This document shows, in pieces, positions 6,769 to 14,391 of a DNA stretch of 16,306 nucleotides. This DNA comes from Acidimicrobiia bacterium (GTDB taxonomy: Bacteria > Actinomycetota > Acidimicrobiia > Spongiisociales > UBA5794). The translations under genes and the position numbers were made by a program. How positions within the stretch are numbered: position 1 is the first letter of the stretch; each line of letters begins with the position of its first letter. The stretch spans positions 1-16,306 of the forward strand of contig JABDIW010000040.1 in NCBI GenBank assembly GCA_013003515.1, in the 5' to 3' direction. Under the pieces are notes generated by a model, which was given only the letters and a program-made list of their open reading frames with translations, was not told the origin of the DNA and made no database searches.

Positions 6769-9606
6769 GTGGCCAGCCGACCGACAGATACCGACCAGAT
6801 CGTCGTCAAGGGTGCGCGCGAGCACAACCTCAAGAACCTGTCGCTCGAGCTGCCCCGTGACAAGCTGATCGTCTTCACCGGCCTGTCGGGCTCGGGCAAG
6901 TCTTCGCTTGCCTTCGACACCATCTACGCCGAAGGCCAGCGCAGGTATGTCGAGAGCCTCTCCGCCTATGCCAGGCAGTTCCTCGGCCAGATGGACAAGC
7001 CCGATGTCGACTTCATCGAAGGCTTGTCACCGGCGATCTCCATCGATCAGAAGACGGCGAGCCGCAACCCCCGCTCGACAGTGGGAACCGTGACAGAGAT
7101 CCATGACTACCTCCGACTCCTCTATGCCAGGGTTGGCATCGCCCACTGCCCCAACGATGGTTCACCGGTCTCGCGACAGACACCCCAGCAGATCGTCGAC
7201 CGCATCCTCGAGCTCGCCGAAGGGACCCGGTTTCAGATCCTGGCGCCGGTGGTGAGGGGCCGAAAGGGTGAGTACGAGTCGATGCTCGCCGAGCTGGGTC
7301 GGGAGGGTTTCGCCAGGGCTCGCATCGACGGTGAGATCCGGGATCTCACCGAGGAAATCAAGCTCGACCGGTACTACCAGCACACCATCGAGGTGGTGGT
7401 CGACCGTCTGGTGATGAAGCCCGACATCGACCGTCGCCTCACCGACTCGCTCGAGACAGCGCTACGACTCGCCGACGGGGTGGCTCTGGTCGACGTGATC
7501 GATGGTCCCACCTTGACGTTCTCCCAGCACTTCGCCTGCGACGTGTGCGGGCACTCGTTCGAAGAGCTTCAACCTCGGAACTTCTCGTTCAACAGCCCGT
7601 ACGGTGCCTGCGTGGAGTGCTCGGGTCTGGGCACCCGGCGGGAGGTGGATCCGACACTTGTCGTTCCCCAGCCCGACCGAACCATCGAGGATTCGGCACT
7701 GGCGCCGTGGGGCGGCAAGCACCGGATGCGGTACTACATGAGGGTCCTCGAGGCCGTCGCCGCCGAAGAGGGCATCCCCCTCGACGTTCCCTGGAAGAAG
7801 CTGAAGAAGCGTGACCAGAAGACATTGCTCCATGGGACTGGTGAGCGCAGCTTCCTGGTCGAGTATCGCAATCGGTTTGGGAGGCTCCGGAGATACCAGA
7901 CGTCCTACGAGGGCGTGATCCCGTGGATCGAGCGGCGCTATGCCGACACCGACTCGGACGCAGCCCGCGCCGGATACGAGCAGTACATGCGCGAGGTTCC
8001 CTGCAATGCCTGCGGCGGGGGACGCCTCAACCCGGTGTCGCTTGCGGTGACGATCGCCGACCTGAGCATCCACGATGTGTCTGCGCTGCCGCTCCACCGG
8101 TCCTACCGACACCTCGAGGACCTCGAGCTCTCCGAGCGTGACGCCCGGGTTGCAGCACTCGTCCTTCGCGAGATCCGCGAGAGGCTCAGATTTCTCATCG
8201 ACGTCGGTCTCGACTACCTCACGCTCTCGCGCTCGGCAGCGACCCTCGCCGGTGGTGAGGCACAACGCATCCGCCTGGCCACCCAGATCGGCTCTGGCCT
8301 GGTCGGGGTCCTCTACGTGCTCGACGAGCCATCCATCGGCCTGCATCAGCGAGACAATCAGCGGTTGATCGAGACGTTGATCCGTTTACGCGATCTGGGG
8401 AACACGCTCATCGTCGTCGAACACGACGAGGAGACGATCCGCATCGCCGACCACGTCGTCGATATCGGGCCCGGGGCCGGTGAGCACGGTGGCCACATCG
8501 TCGCCGAGGGCAGCGTCAAAGCAATCATGGGCGAGGCCGGCTCGATCACCGGCGACTACCTGGCGGGGAGGCGCAACATCGAAGTGCCCGCGAACCGCCG
8601 TGAGTCGGACGGCCGATCGATCCGGGTACTCGGCGCTTCCGAGAACAACCTGCGCGAAGTGGACGTCGAGTTCCCGCTGGGGATGTTCGTCTGTGTCACC
8701 GGTGTGTCGGGGAGCGGCAAGTCTTCGCTCGTCCAGGAGATCCTCTCCAAGGGACTTCGCCAGGCGCTGATCGGGTCGAAGGCCCTGCCGGGCAGGCACA
8801 AGCGTCTCGAAGGCGTGGAGGAGCTCGACAAGGTCATCAACATCGATCAGAGCCCCATCGGGCGAACACCGCGATCCAACCCGGCGACGTACACGAAGGT
8901 GTTCGACAAGATCAGGCAGCTGTTCGCCAGTACTCCCGACGCCAAGACACGCGGCTACCAGCCGGGCAGGTTCTCATTCAATGTTGCCGGAGGTCGATGT
9001 GAGACCTGCAAGGGCGATGGCACGCTTCGCATCGAGATGCATTTCCTTCCCGACGTGTACATACCGTGTGATACCTGCAAGGGGAAGCGGTACAACCGCG
9101 ACACCCTCGAGATCCTGTGGAAGGGCCACTCGATCGCCGACGTCCTCGACATGTCGGTAGAGGAGGCACTCGAGTTCTTCGAGAACCAACCCCCGATCGC
9201 CAGGGTCCTGCAGACCCTCTTCGATGTCGGTCTCGGGTACATCCGGCTTGGCCAGCCGGCCACCACGTTGTCGGGAGGCGAGGCCCAGCGCGTCAAGCTC
9301 TCCTCCGAATTGGGGAAGCGTTCGACCGGTCGGACCATGTACATCCTCGATGAGCCCACGACCGGCCTCCATTTCGAAGACATCCGGAAGCTCCTGCAGG
9401 TGCTGCAACGCCTCGTCGGCACCGGCAACACGGTGACCGTCATCGAGCACAACCTGGATGTGATCAAGTCGGCGGATTGGATCATCGACCTCGGACCCGA
9501 GGGGGGTGAGGGCGGCGGCGCGGTCGTTGCGTTCGGGTCTCCCGAGCAGGTCGCCGCGGTGTCGGAGAGCTACACCGGCAAGTTCCTGCGTGAGGTCCTT
9601 CCCTGA
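6769..9606 (+). CDS. uvrA: UvrABC excinuclease subunit A
   Basis: DNA-damage sensor ATPase of nucleotide excision repair: a cytosolic dimer that finds lesions and loads UvrB. The 945 residues match the family. It is a tandem ABC ATPase. The first Walker A GLSGSGKSS starts at residue 38, with signature LAGGEAQR at about 493-500; the second Walker A GVSGSGKSS is at 645-653, with signature LSGGEAQR at about 834-841. Both Walker B regions read LDEPS or LDEPT. Two zinc modules are intact: C257, C260, C281, C284 and C744, C747, C767, C770. The GTG start is backed by GAGGGG 5 bases upstream and gives the normal start of the family (a short lead, then IVVKGAREHNLKN). The stop TGA overlaps the probable CTG start of the following methyltransferase, so the two are likely co-translated. 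Confidence 0.98.
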   Translation: MASRPTDTDQIVVKGAREHNLKNLSLELPRDKLIVFTGLSGSGKSSLAFDTIYAEGQRRYVESLSAYARQFLGQMDKPDVDFIEGLSPAISIDQKTASRNPRSTVGTVTEIHDYLRLLYARVGIAHCPNDGSPVSRQTPQQIVDRILELAEGTRFQILAPVVRGRKGEYESMLAELGREGFARARIDGEIRDLTEEIKLDRYYQHTIEVVVDRLVMKPDIDRRLTDSLETALRLADGVALVDVIDGPTLTFSQHFACDVCGHSFEELQPRNFSFNSPYGACVECSGLGTRREVDPTLVVPQPDRTIEDSALAPWGGKHRMRYYMRVLEAVAAEEGIPLDVPWKKLKKRDQKTLLHGTGERSFLVEYRNRFGRLRRYQTSYEGVIPWIERRYADTDSDAARAGYEQYMREVPCNACGGGRLNPVSLAVTIADLSIHDVSALPLHRSYRHLEDLELSERDARVAALVLREIRERLRFLIDVGLDYLTLSRSAATLAGGEAQRIRLATQIGSGLVGVLYVLDEPSIGLHQRDNQRLIETLIRLRDLGNTLIVVEHDEETIRIADHVVDIGPGAGEHGGHIVAEGSVKAIMGEAGSITGDYLAGRRNIEVPANRRESDGRSIRVLGASENNLREVDVEFPLGMFVCVTGVSGSGKSSLVQEILSKGLRQALIGSKALPGRHKRLEGVEELDKVINIDQSPIGRTPRSNPATYTKVFDKIRQLFASTPDAKTRGYQPGRFSFNVAGGRCETCKGDGTLRIEMHFLPDVYIPCDTCKGKRYNRDTLEILWKGHSIADVLDMSVEEALEFFENQPPIARVLQTLFDVGLGYIRLGQPATTLSGGEAQRVKLSSELGKRSTGRTMYILDEPTTGLHFEDIRKLLQVLQRLVGTGNTVTVIEHNLDVIKSADWIIDLGPEGGEGGGAVVAFGSPEQVAAVSESYTGKFLREVLP

Positions 9607-10307
9607 CGGACTGGGAGGACCTCGCTGATTGGTGGCGGGCCGAGGCGTCCGGCGACCCGGCCTATGACCGGGACGTGATTCCGCTGCTACACGACGTGCT
9701 CCCCGGCATGAGTGCGCGCCCCGTTCTCGACCTCGGCTGTGGTGACGGGCGCATCATGACCACGATGGACGGCCCTGTTCTGGGGTGTGACCTCTCGCCG
9801 ACGTTGCTGGCTCACGCAACCGACGTTGCTCCGGTGGTGCGGTGCCTGCTCCCGAATCTGCAATGGCTGAGGTCCGGGAAGCTGGGCGGGGCTTATGCCG
9901 TGCTGGTCCTGGAGCACCTTCCCGACCTGAATCAGCTCTTTGCCGAACTCGCCCGCGTGGTCGATGACCGAGGCTTCGTCGCAGTCGTCGCCAACCACCC
10001 GGCGTACACGCCACCCGGAGCCGGCCCGATCGTCGACGCGGCGGATGGCGAAGTGCTGTGGAGATGGGCCGACTACTTCACGCCCGCAGCGGGGGAGGAG
10101 CCCGCCGGAGAAGGGTCGATGACGTTCCATCACCGTCCCCTGGGTTCGATCATCGAAGCAGCGTCGACCTCCGGGTGGCTCCTCGACACGCTCGTCGAGC
10201 GACCGCTCACCATCGATCCAGACAACACGCTCCTCGCCGGGCAGGATCGGATTCCCCGCCTCATCGGGCTGCGCTGGCTCAAGTCGCAGCGCCCCGTTGC
10301 CGAATGA
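9603..10307 (+). CDS. Class I SAM-dependent methyltransferase, probable CTG start
   Basis: Cytosolic Rossmann-fold methyltransferase of 234 residues if started at CTG 9603. Motif I is clear (VLDLGCGDGRI), followed by the acidic end of strand 2 (GCDLSPTLLAHA) and a motif IV-like AVLVLEHLPDLNQLF. The substrate is unknown; the type-11-like fold is used on many small molecules. The only canonical in-frame start is GTG 9675, but the coding frame stays open upstream and encodes DWEDLADWWRAEASGDPAYDR, an N-terminal helix like that of actinobacterial relatives as I remember them. No ATG, GTG or TTG occurs in frame before an upstream stop at 9591-9593. CTG 9603 overlaps the uvrA TGA by four bases, like other junctions here, with GAGG at 9592-9595 as a possible ribosome site. 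Fold assignment is firm; start is uncertain. Confidence 0.88.
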   Translation: MTDWEDLADWWRAEASGDPAYDRDVIPLLHDVLPGMSARPVLDLGCGDGRIMTTMDGPVLGCDLSPTLLAHATDVAPVVRCLLPNLQWLRSGKLGGAYAVLVLEHLPDLNQLFAELARVVDDRGFVAVVANHPAYTPPGAGPIVDAADGEVLWRWADYFTPAAGEEPAGEGSMTFHHRPLGSIIEAASTSGWLLDTLVERPLTIDPDNTLLAGQDRIPRLIGLRWLKSQRPVAE

Positions 10308-10325
10308 ATCGGTACGAGCGGAAAC

Positions 10326-10332
10326 AAGGGAG
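10326..10332 (+). promoter_or_regulatory. Shine-Dalgarno site setting the 80-residue ORF start
   Basis: AAGGGAG lies 7 bases before ATG 10340. It favours that start over the in-frame ATG at 10304, which overlaps the methyltransferase stop but has no comparable ribosome site. Confidence 0.6.
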
Positions 10333-10339
10333 CTTTCCC

Positions 10340-10582
10340 ATGAGCAGTCACATCGTGGCCTACGAGCTGGCCGGGCGCACCATGTGGGCCAAGGTATCGG
10401 CACCGTCACCCCAAGAGATCCTGGAAGTCGCCCCCGAGGTCGACGTTCATGACGTTCCACCGGTCTACATGACCGATGAGGCGATTCGCTTCGTCGAGCA
10501 GGAACCCGAGATGGCGGTAGACCAGGGTCTCGTCGATCGCATCGTCGACCGCTGGGTGGGCATCGAGCAACGGGCCTCCTGA
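10340..10582 (+). CDS. Small acidic protein of 80 residues, unknown function
   Basis: I do not recognise a family. The sequence opens MSSHIVAYELAGRTMWAKVS, followed by an acidic, proline-containing middle (EVAPEVDVHDVPPVY) and a likely helical C-terminus (DQGLVDRIVDRWVGIEQ). It has no cysteine pairs, membrane helix or signal peptide, so it is probably a small soluble cytosolic protein. A strong ribosome site at 10326-10332 and codon use like the neighbours (G/C third positions) support it being real. The in-frame ATG at 10304 would add 12 residues and make an ATGA overlap with the methyltransferase. It lies between the methyltransferase and uvrC on the same strand and is probably co-transcribed from the uvrA promoter. 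Confidence 0.75.
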   Translation: MSSHIVAYELAGRTMWAKVSAPSPQEILEVAPEVDVHDVPPVYMTDEAIRFVEQEPEMAVDQGLVDRIVDRWVGIEQRAS

Positions 10583-10590
10583 AGCCCTTC

Positions 10591-10608
10591 TGTGCGTCGA
10601 GGCGCACA
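10591..10608 (+). terminator. Short GC-rich hairpin, possible weak terminator
   Basis: TGTGCG (10591-10596) pairs with CGCACA (10603-10608), and a T-G wobble inside leaves a 4-base loop. It falls just after the stop of the 80-residue ORF and before the proposed uvrC promoter, where a terminator would make sense. There is no T-run, so termination is uncertain. A second small dyad, GAGCC-C-GGCTC (10610-10620), abuts the uvrC -10 element and could instead be an operator or chance. Confidence 0.3.
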
Positions 10609-10620
10609 CGAGCCCGGCTC

Positions 10621-10626
10621 TAACAT
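10621..10626 (+). promoter_or_regulatory. -10 element for uvrC
   Basis: TAACAT fits TANNNT and ends 8 bases before the uvrC ATG at 10635. With no Shine-Dalgarno in between, a leaderless uvrC message is predicted. This element would drive the uvrC-rapZ-yvcK group. Confidence 0.5.
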
Positions 10627-10634
10627 CGGCGGCG

Positions 10635-12470
10635 ATGCGTCGTCCCCCCTCATCCGAGATACCCGACGCCCCCGGTGCCTACCTCTTTCGTGATGCCCAT
10701 GGCGCCGTGCTGTACGTGGGCAAGGCGAAGTCCCTTCGGAAGCGTCTCGCCAACTACTTCGCCCGCGATCTACAGCCGAGGACGCGGGCGATGGTCGACG
10801 CCGCAGGTTCGGTCGAGTGGATCGTCACCGATGGCGAGATCGCCGCTCTCCACCTCGAATTCAACCTGATCAAGCAACACGCACCGCGGTTCAACATCCG
10901 CCTCAAGGACGACAAGAGCTTCCCCTATCTCGCCATCACGAGAAGCGAGGACTGGCCACGGGCTCTCGTCATGCGGGGCCGGCGCCGCAAGGGCACCGAG
11001 TACTTCGGGCCGTATGCCCATGCCTACGCCATCCGCCAGACACTCGACCTCCTGTTACGGACCTTCCCGGTGCGTACCTGTACCAACGCCAAGTTCCGGC
11101 GCCACGAGGCAAGCGGGCGGCCGTGTCTGCTCTTCCACATCGAGCGGTGCTCGGGTCCCTGCGTCGGTGAGGTGGACGACGCCACCTATGCCGACCACGT
11201 CGATGGTTTGGCCGCCTTTCTCGACGGCGACCGTGACGACGTGACCGCGGCCCTGCGGGACAAGATGTCGACGGCGTCGGCCAGCCTCGAATTCGAGACC
11301 GCGGCGAGGTTCCGTGATCAGCTGCAAGCGGTGGAACGGGCCCTCGCCCGACAGGAGATGGTCGGCAAGCGCCGCGACACCTTCTCGCTCATCGCCGCCA
11401 CCGGGGACGAGCTGGAGGCTGCCCTGGTCGTGCTCGAGGTGCATCAGGGACGCGTCGTCGGGCGCCGCACGATGATCGTCGACCGGGTGGAAGACGTGAC
11501 CACTTCGGAGTTGATCGGGCGCTTCATCCACCAGCTCTACGGGGACGACCGCCCACCCCCGGAGCTGCTCGTCACCCAGCTGCCTGATGAAGCGGAGTTG
11601 TGGCAGGCATGGCTCGAGGAACGACGCGGCGCCGCCCTCTCACTTCGGGTTCCCCAGCGCGGCGCCAAACGACGGTTGATGGAGACCGCCATGGCGAACG
11701 CCGAGGAGGAATTCGCCAGACATCGTCTGAAGCGAGCCAGCGACCACAACGCCCGGGCCCGCGCCATCAACTCGCTCCAGGGCCACCTCGATCTTCCCCA
11801 GGCACCGCTTCGGATCGAGTGCTATGACATCTCGACCATCCAGGGACGGGACACGGTCGGTTCCATGGTCGTGCTCGAGGATGGTCTCCCACGCAAGAGC
11901 GACTACAAGCGTTTCAAGGTGCGGACCGTGACGGGACAGGACGATTTCGCCGCCATGGAAGAGGTACTGCGCCGTCGCTTCCGGCAGCTCGTCGAGCAGC
12001 GGGAGCTTCCCGTCGAGGAGCGGGGCAAGTTCGCCTACCCGCCATCTCTCGTCCTGATCGACGGTGGTGCCGGTCAGTTGGGGAGGGCGGTCCAGGTTCT
12101 CGAGGAGTTCGAGCTCGACATCCCTGTCGCCGGACTGGCCAAGCGGATGGAGGAGGTCTACCTCCCCGGCAGACCCGATCCGGTTCAGATCCCTCGGGGC
12201 GAGGAAGCGCTCTATCTGCTGCAGCGGGTACGTGACGAGGCCCACCGCTTCGCGGTGTCGTATCACCGGTCGCTGCGGGGGAAGCGGATGGTCGACTCGA
12301 TTCTCGATGACGTTCCTGGCATCGGGCCGGGGCGAAAGAAGAAGCTGATGCGACGTTTTGGCTCGCTGAAGCGGATCCGCGAGGCCGATGTCCATCAGCT
12401 GGCGGAAGAGATACCCGAGTCCGTTGCTCGCGATCTCTATAACGTGTTGCACGAAGAGGTGCTCGCATGA
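10635..12470 (+). CDS. uvrC: UvrABC excinuclease subunit C
   Basis: Dual nuclease of nucleotide excision repair, making the 3' and 5' incisions around a lesion in the UvrB-DNA complex. Length 611 is normal. The N-terminal GIY-YIG nuclease domain (about 13-95) opens PGAYLFRDAHG...LYVGKAKSLRKRL; here the G-I-Y triad reads G-A-Y, as in many UvrC proteins. A cysteine cluster (RTCTN, RPCLLFHIERCSGPC) follows, typical of many UvrCs and compatible with a metal site. The UVR domain is at about 203-238, the RNase H-like nuclease at about 390-540 (ECYDIST, LVLIDGGAGQL, DEAHRFAVSYHR), and tandem helix-hairpin-helix motifs fill the C-terminus (DDVPGIGPGRKKKLMRRFGS). ATG 10635 is set by the -10 element just upstream. 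The stop is 24 bases before rapZ, so they are probably one operon. Confidence 0.98.
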   Translation: MRRPPSSEIPDAPGAYLFRDAHGAVLYVGKAKSLRKRLANYFARDLQPRTRAMVDAAGSVEWIVTDGEIAALHLEFNLIKQHAPRFNIRLKDDKSFPYLAITRSEDWPRALVMRGRRRKGTEYFGPYAHAYAIRQTLDLLLRTFPVRTCTNAKFRRHEASGRPCLLFHIERCSGPCVGEVDDATYADHVDGLAAFLDGDRDDVTAALRDKMSTASASLEFETAARFRDQLQAVERALARQEMVGKRRDTFSLIAATGDELEAALVVLEVHQGRVVGRRTMIVDRVEDVTTSELIGRFIHQLYGDDRPPPELLVTQLPDEAELWQAWLEERRGAALSLRVPQRGAKRRLMETAMANAEEEFARHRLKRASDHNARARAINSLQGHLDLPQAPLRIECYDISTIQGRDTVGSMVVLEDGLPRKSDYKRFKVRTVTGQDDFAAMEEVLRRRFRQLVEQRELPVEERGKFAYPPSLVLIDGGAGQLGRAVQVLEEFELDIPVAGLAKRMEEVYLPGRPDPVQIPRGEEALYLLQRVRDEAHRFAVSYHRSLRGKRMVDSILDDVPGIGPGRKKKLMRRFGSLKRIREADVHQLAEEIPESVARDLYNVLHEEVLA

Positions 12471-12494
12471 GCAGAGAATCCAGGAAGTGGATCC

Positions 12495-13370
12495 ATGGCC
12501 CGTAACCCCAGAGTCGTCGTCATCACCGGCATGTCGGGCGCGGGCCGGTCCGTCACCGCCAAAGTCCTCCAGGATGTCGGGTACTTCGTGGTCGACAATC
12601 TGCCCCCGCAGCTCATCCCGGCAGTGGTCAACCAGCTCAACCTCACCGAAGGGCCCAAGAACCGTCTTGGTGTGGTGGTCGATGCCCGCGGTGGGCTCGA
12701 CTTCCGTGAGCTGGAGCAGGCTTTGCTGTGGCTGGCCGGGCAGGGCATCTGGGCGACGGTGCTGTTCCTCGACGCATCCGACGATGCGCTGGTCCGCCGC
12801 TTCGAGGAGGTGAGGCGCCCCCATCCCGTCGACGCCGACACCCTCGAGCAATCGATCGAGATGGAACGCCGGGCCCTCGAAGAGCTCCGGGGCCAATCCG
12901 ACATCATCATCGACACCACCGCACTGTCGGTGCACGAGCTGAGGGACCGTCTCGAGAGTGCCTTCAGCGGGACCGAGCCGAAACGACGTATGCAGGTCGA
13001 TGTGACGTCGTTTGGCTTCAAGTACGGCAATCCCCGCGTGGTCGACGTGATGTTCGACGTTCGTTTTCTGCCCAATCCCCACTGGGTCCCGGATCTTCGA
13101 GACCACACCGGTCTCGAAGAGCCCGTTCGCCGCTATGTGTTGGAGCAACCCGAAGCAGGCGAGTTCCTGTCGAAGATCACGGAGCTGCTCTCGTTCCTCA
13201 TCCCGCGCTATGAGGTGGAGGGCAAGTCGTATCTGACGATTGCCGTCGGGTGCACCGGTGGCAAACACCGATCGGTCGCATTGACCGAGGAGATCGCCCG
13301 GTTCCTCAAGGGGGAGGGTGTCGACGTCAGGACCCACCACAGGGATCTTCCCGGGAGCGAGGACTCGTGA
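12495..13370 (+). CDS. rapZ: RapZ/YvcJ-family nucleotide-binding protein
   Basis: P-loop protein of 291 residues, the family length. In E. coli RapZ binds small RNAs controlling glucosamine-6-phosphate synthase; in Gram-positives (YvcJ) it binds and hydrolyses nucleotides, and its role in actinobacteria is not settled. The N-terminal P-loop reads GMSGAGRSV (12-20), with Arg where most ATPases have Lys, as is usual in actinobacterial members. VVDNLPPQL follows at 33-41. The C-terminal domain carries DVRFLPNPHW at 188-197 and GCTGGKHRSV at 252-261, the conserved family signatures. ATG 12495 has AGGAAG at 12482-12487, 7 bases upstream; an ATG overlapping the uvrC stop (12467) is in another frame. 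The stop overlaps yvcK (GTGA), indicating coupling. The uvrC-rapZ-yvcK order is conserved across Actinobacteria. Confidence 0.95.
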   Translation: MARNPRVVVITGMSGAGRSVTAKVLQDVGYFVVDNLPPQLIPAVVNQLNLTEGPKNRLGVVVDARGGLDFRELEQALLWLAGQGIWATVLFLDASDDALVRRFEEVRRPHPVDADTLEQSIEMERRALEELRGQSDIIIDTTALSVHELRDRLESAFSGTEPKRRMQVDVTSFGFKYGNPRVVDVMFDVRFLPNPHWVPDLRDHTGLEEPVRRYVLEQPEAGEFLSKITELLSFLIPRYEVEGKSYLTIAVGCTGGKHRSVALTEEIARFLKGEGVDVRTHHRDLPGSEDS

Positions 13371-14356
13371 GCTCGGGAGACCTCCCCGGGACGGGGATCG
13401 AGCTCGAGCCCGATCCGCTGATGCAGGCGCTGGCCTCGTCGGAGGGGCCATCGGTGGTTGCGGTCGGTGGGGGCCATGGTCTCGCCCAGGCCGTGCTGGC
13501 GTGTCAGCGCTACGCCGGGACGCTGTCCGCCCTCGTAACGGTTGCCGACGATGGTGGTTCGTCGGGTCGTCTGGTGCCGGATCTCGACATCCCTGCACCG
13601 GGAGACATTCGTCGCTGTCTCATCGCCATGTCGCCCGAGCCGACCACCTGGCGGCGGTTGTTCGACTATCGCTTCGACGGGAGTGACGTCGACGGACATT
13701 CGCTGGGGAACCTTCTCCTGGTTGCTCTCCACCAGATCGAGGGCACCTTCGAAGATGGCCTCCGTACCGCGGAGCGATTGCTGGGAACGGTTGGGTCCGT
13801 GATCCCGGCGGCCGCCGAGCGGGTGAAGCTCGAGGCGGTCGTCGACGGATCGGTGGTCGAGGGCCAGGTGAGCATCGCGTTGAGCCGGGGGAACATCTCG
13901 AAGATCCGCATTCTCCCCGGCACGGCGGCCGCAACCGACCGGGCGAGGGAGGCCATTCGCGCCGCCGACCAGATCGTGCTCGGCCCGGGGAGTCTGTACA
14001 CGTCGGTGATCGCCCCGCTGCTCGTATCCGGCGTCGTGGAGGCCATCAACGACTCCGGAGCCCGCCTCGTGTACGTGGCGAACGTCACCACTCAGGACGG
14101 CGAGACGCTCGGCATGGACGCAGCGGACCATCTCGAAGCCCTTCTCTCCCATACGGGAGTCCGCCCACCTTCGACGGTGATCGCCAACCGTTTGCCGGTG
14201 ACCGTCGAGGCCCCCATCGAGCGTCTCGTGGTGGATGAAGAGGCGCTGGCGACCTTTGGTGTGGACGTGGTGTGGGCCGATCTACTTGACACCGAAGCCC
14301 CGATCATTCGCCACGATCCCGTGAGGTTGGGTCTCGCCCTCGCCGGTCTAGTCTGA
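13367..14356 (+). CDS. yvcK: YvcK/CuvA-family gluconeogenesis and cell-shape factor
   Basis: Cytosolic UDP-sugar-binding regulator of the CofD-like fold. In Bacillus and mycobacteria it is needed for growth on gluconeogenic carbon and for normal cell-wall synthesis. The 329-residue product shows the N-terminal glycine loop VAVGGGHGLAQ (near 34-40), VTVADDGGSSGRL (61-68 core), PGDIRRCLIAMS, HSLGNLLLVAL, and later LGPGSLYTSVIAPLLV and NVTTQDGETLGM, all family hallmarks. I chose GTG 13367, which overlaps the rapZ stop as GTGA and has GGGAG and GAGG 9 and 4 bases upstream; the longer open frame back to 13250 lies inside rapZ and encodes a non-conserved arginine-rich stretch. The usual next gene, whiA, is missing: gap follows after 35 bases. 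Confidence 0.95.
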   Translation: MSSGDLPGTGIELEPDPLMQALASSEGPSVVAVGGGHGLAQAVLACQRYAGTLSALVTVADDGGSSGRLVPDLDIPAPGDIRRCLIAMSPEPTTWRRLFDYRFDGSDVDGHSLGNLLLVALHQIEGTFEDGLRTAERLLGTVGSVIPAAAERVKLEAVVDGSVVEGQVSIALSRGNISKIRILPGTAAATDRAREAIRAADQIVLGPGSLYTSVIAPLLVSGVVEAINDSGARLVYVANVTTQDGETLGMDAADHLEALLSHTGVRPPSTVIANRLPVTVEAPIERLVVDEEALATFGVDVVWADLLDTEAPIIRHDPVRLGLALAGLV

Positions 14357-14381
14357 GCGGTGTTCATCTAGTCGAGCGAGG
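14327..14381 (+). promoter_or_regulatory. Candidate gap promoter and Shine-Dalgarno
   Basis: TTGGGT (14327-14332) and TAGTCT (14349-14354) are separated by 16 bases at the end of yvcK and could be -35 and -10 elements, giving a leader of about 30 bases. GAGG at 14378-14381 is 10 bases before ATG 14392. A second TAGTCG at 14369-14374 is a weaker alternative -10. Co-transcription from yvcK is equally possible because the gap is only 35 bases. Confidence 0.35.
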
Positions 14382-14391
14382 TATCTCAAAC

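Noticed and set aside
12528..12554. Arg instead of Lys in the RapZ P-loop (GMSGAGRSV).
   Set aside because: At first it looks like a lost catalytic residue, but GAGRS is usual in actinobacterial RapZ proteins as I know them, so it is a lineage trait rather than an anomaly.
11640..13598. A 652-codon open frame on the minus strand opposite uvrC, rapZ and yvcK, and similar long antisense frames elsewhere (for example 2119-3534 and 7462-8346).
   Set aside because: They lie opposite clearly conserved genes, have low-complexity Arg/His/Asp-rich or Pro/Ser-rich translations with no recognisable motif, and are expected in GC-rich DNA where antisense stops are rare.
14286..14291. A perfect TTGACA -35 match near the end of yvcK.
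   Set aside because: No -10-like hexamer lies 15-19 bases downstream, and it is within coding sequence; chance match.
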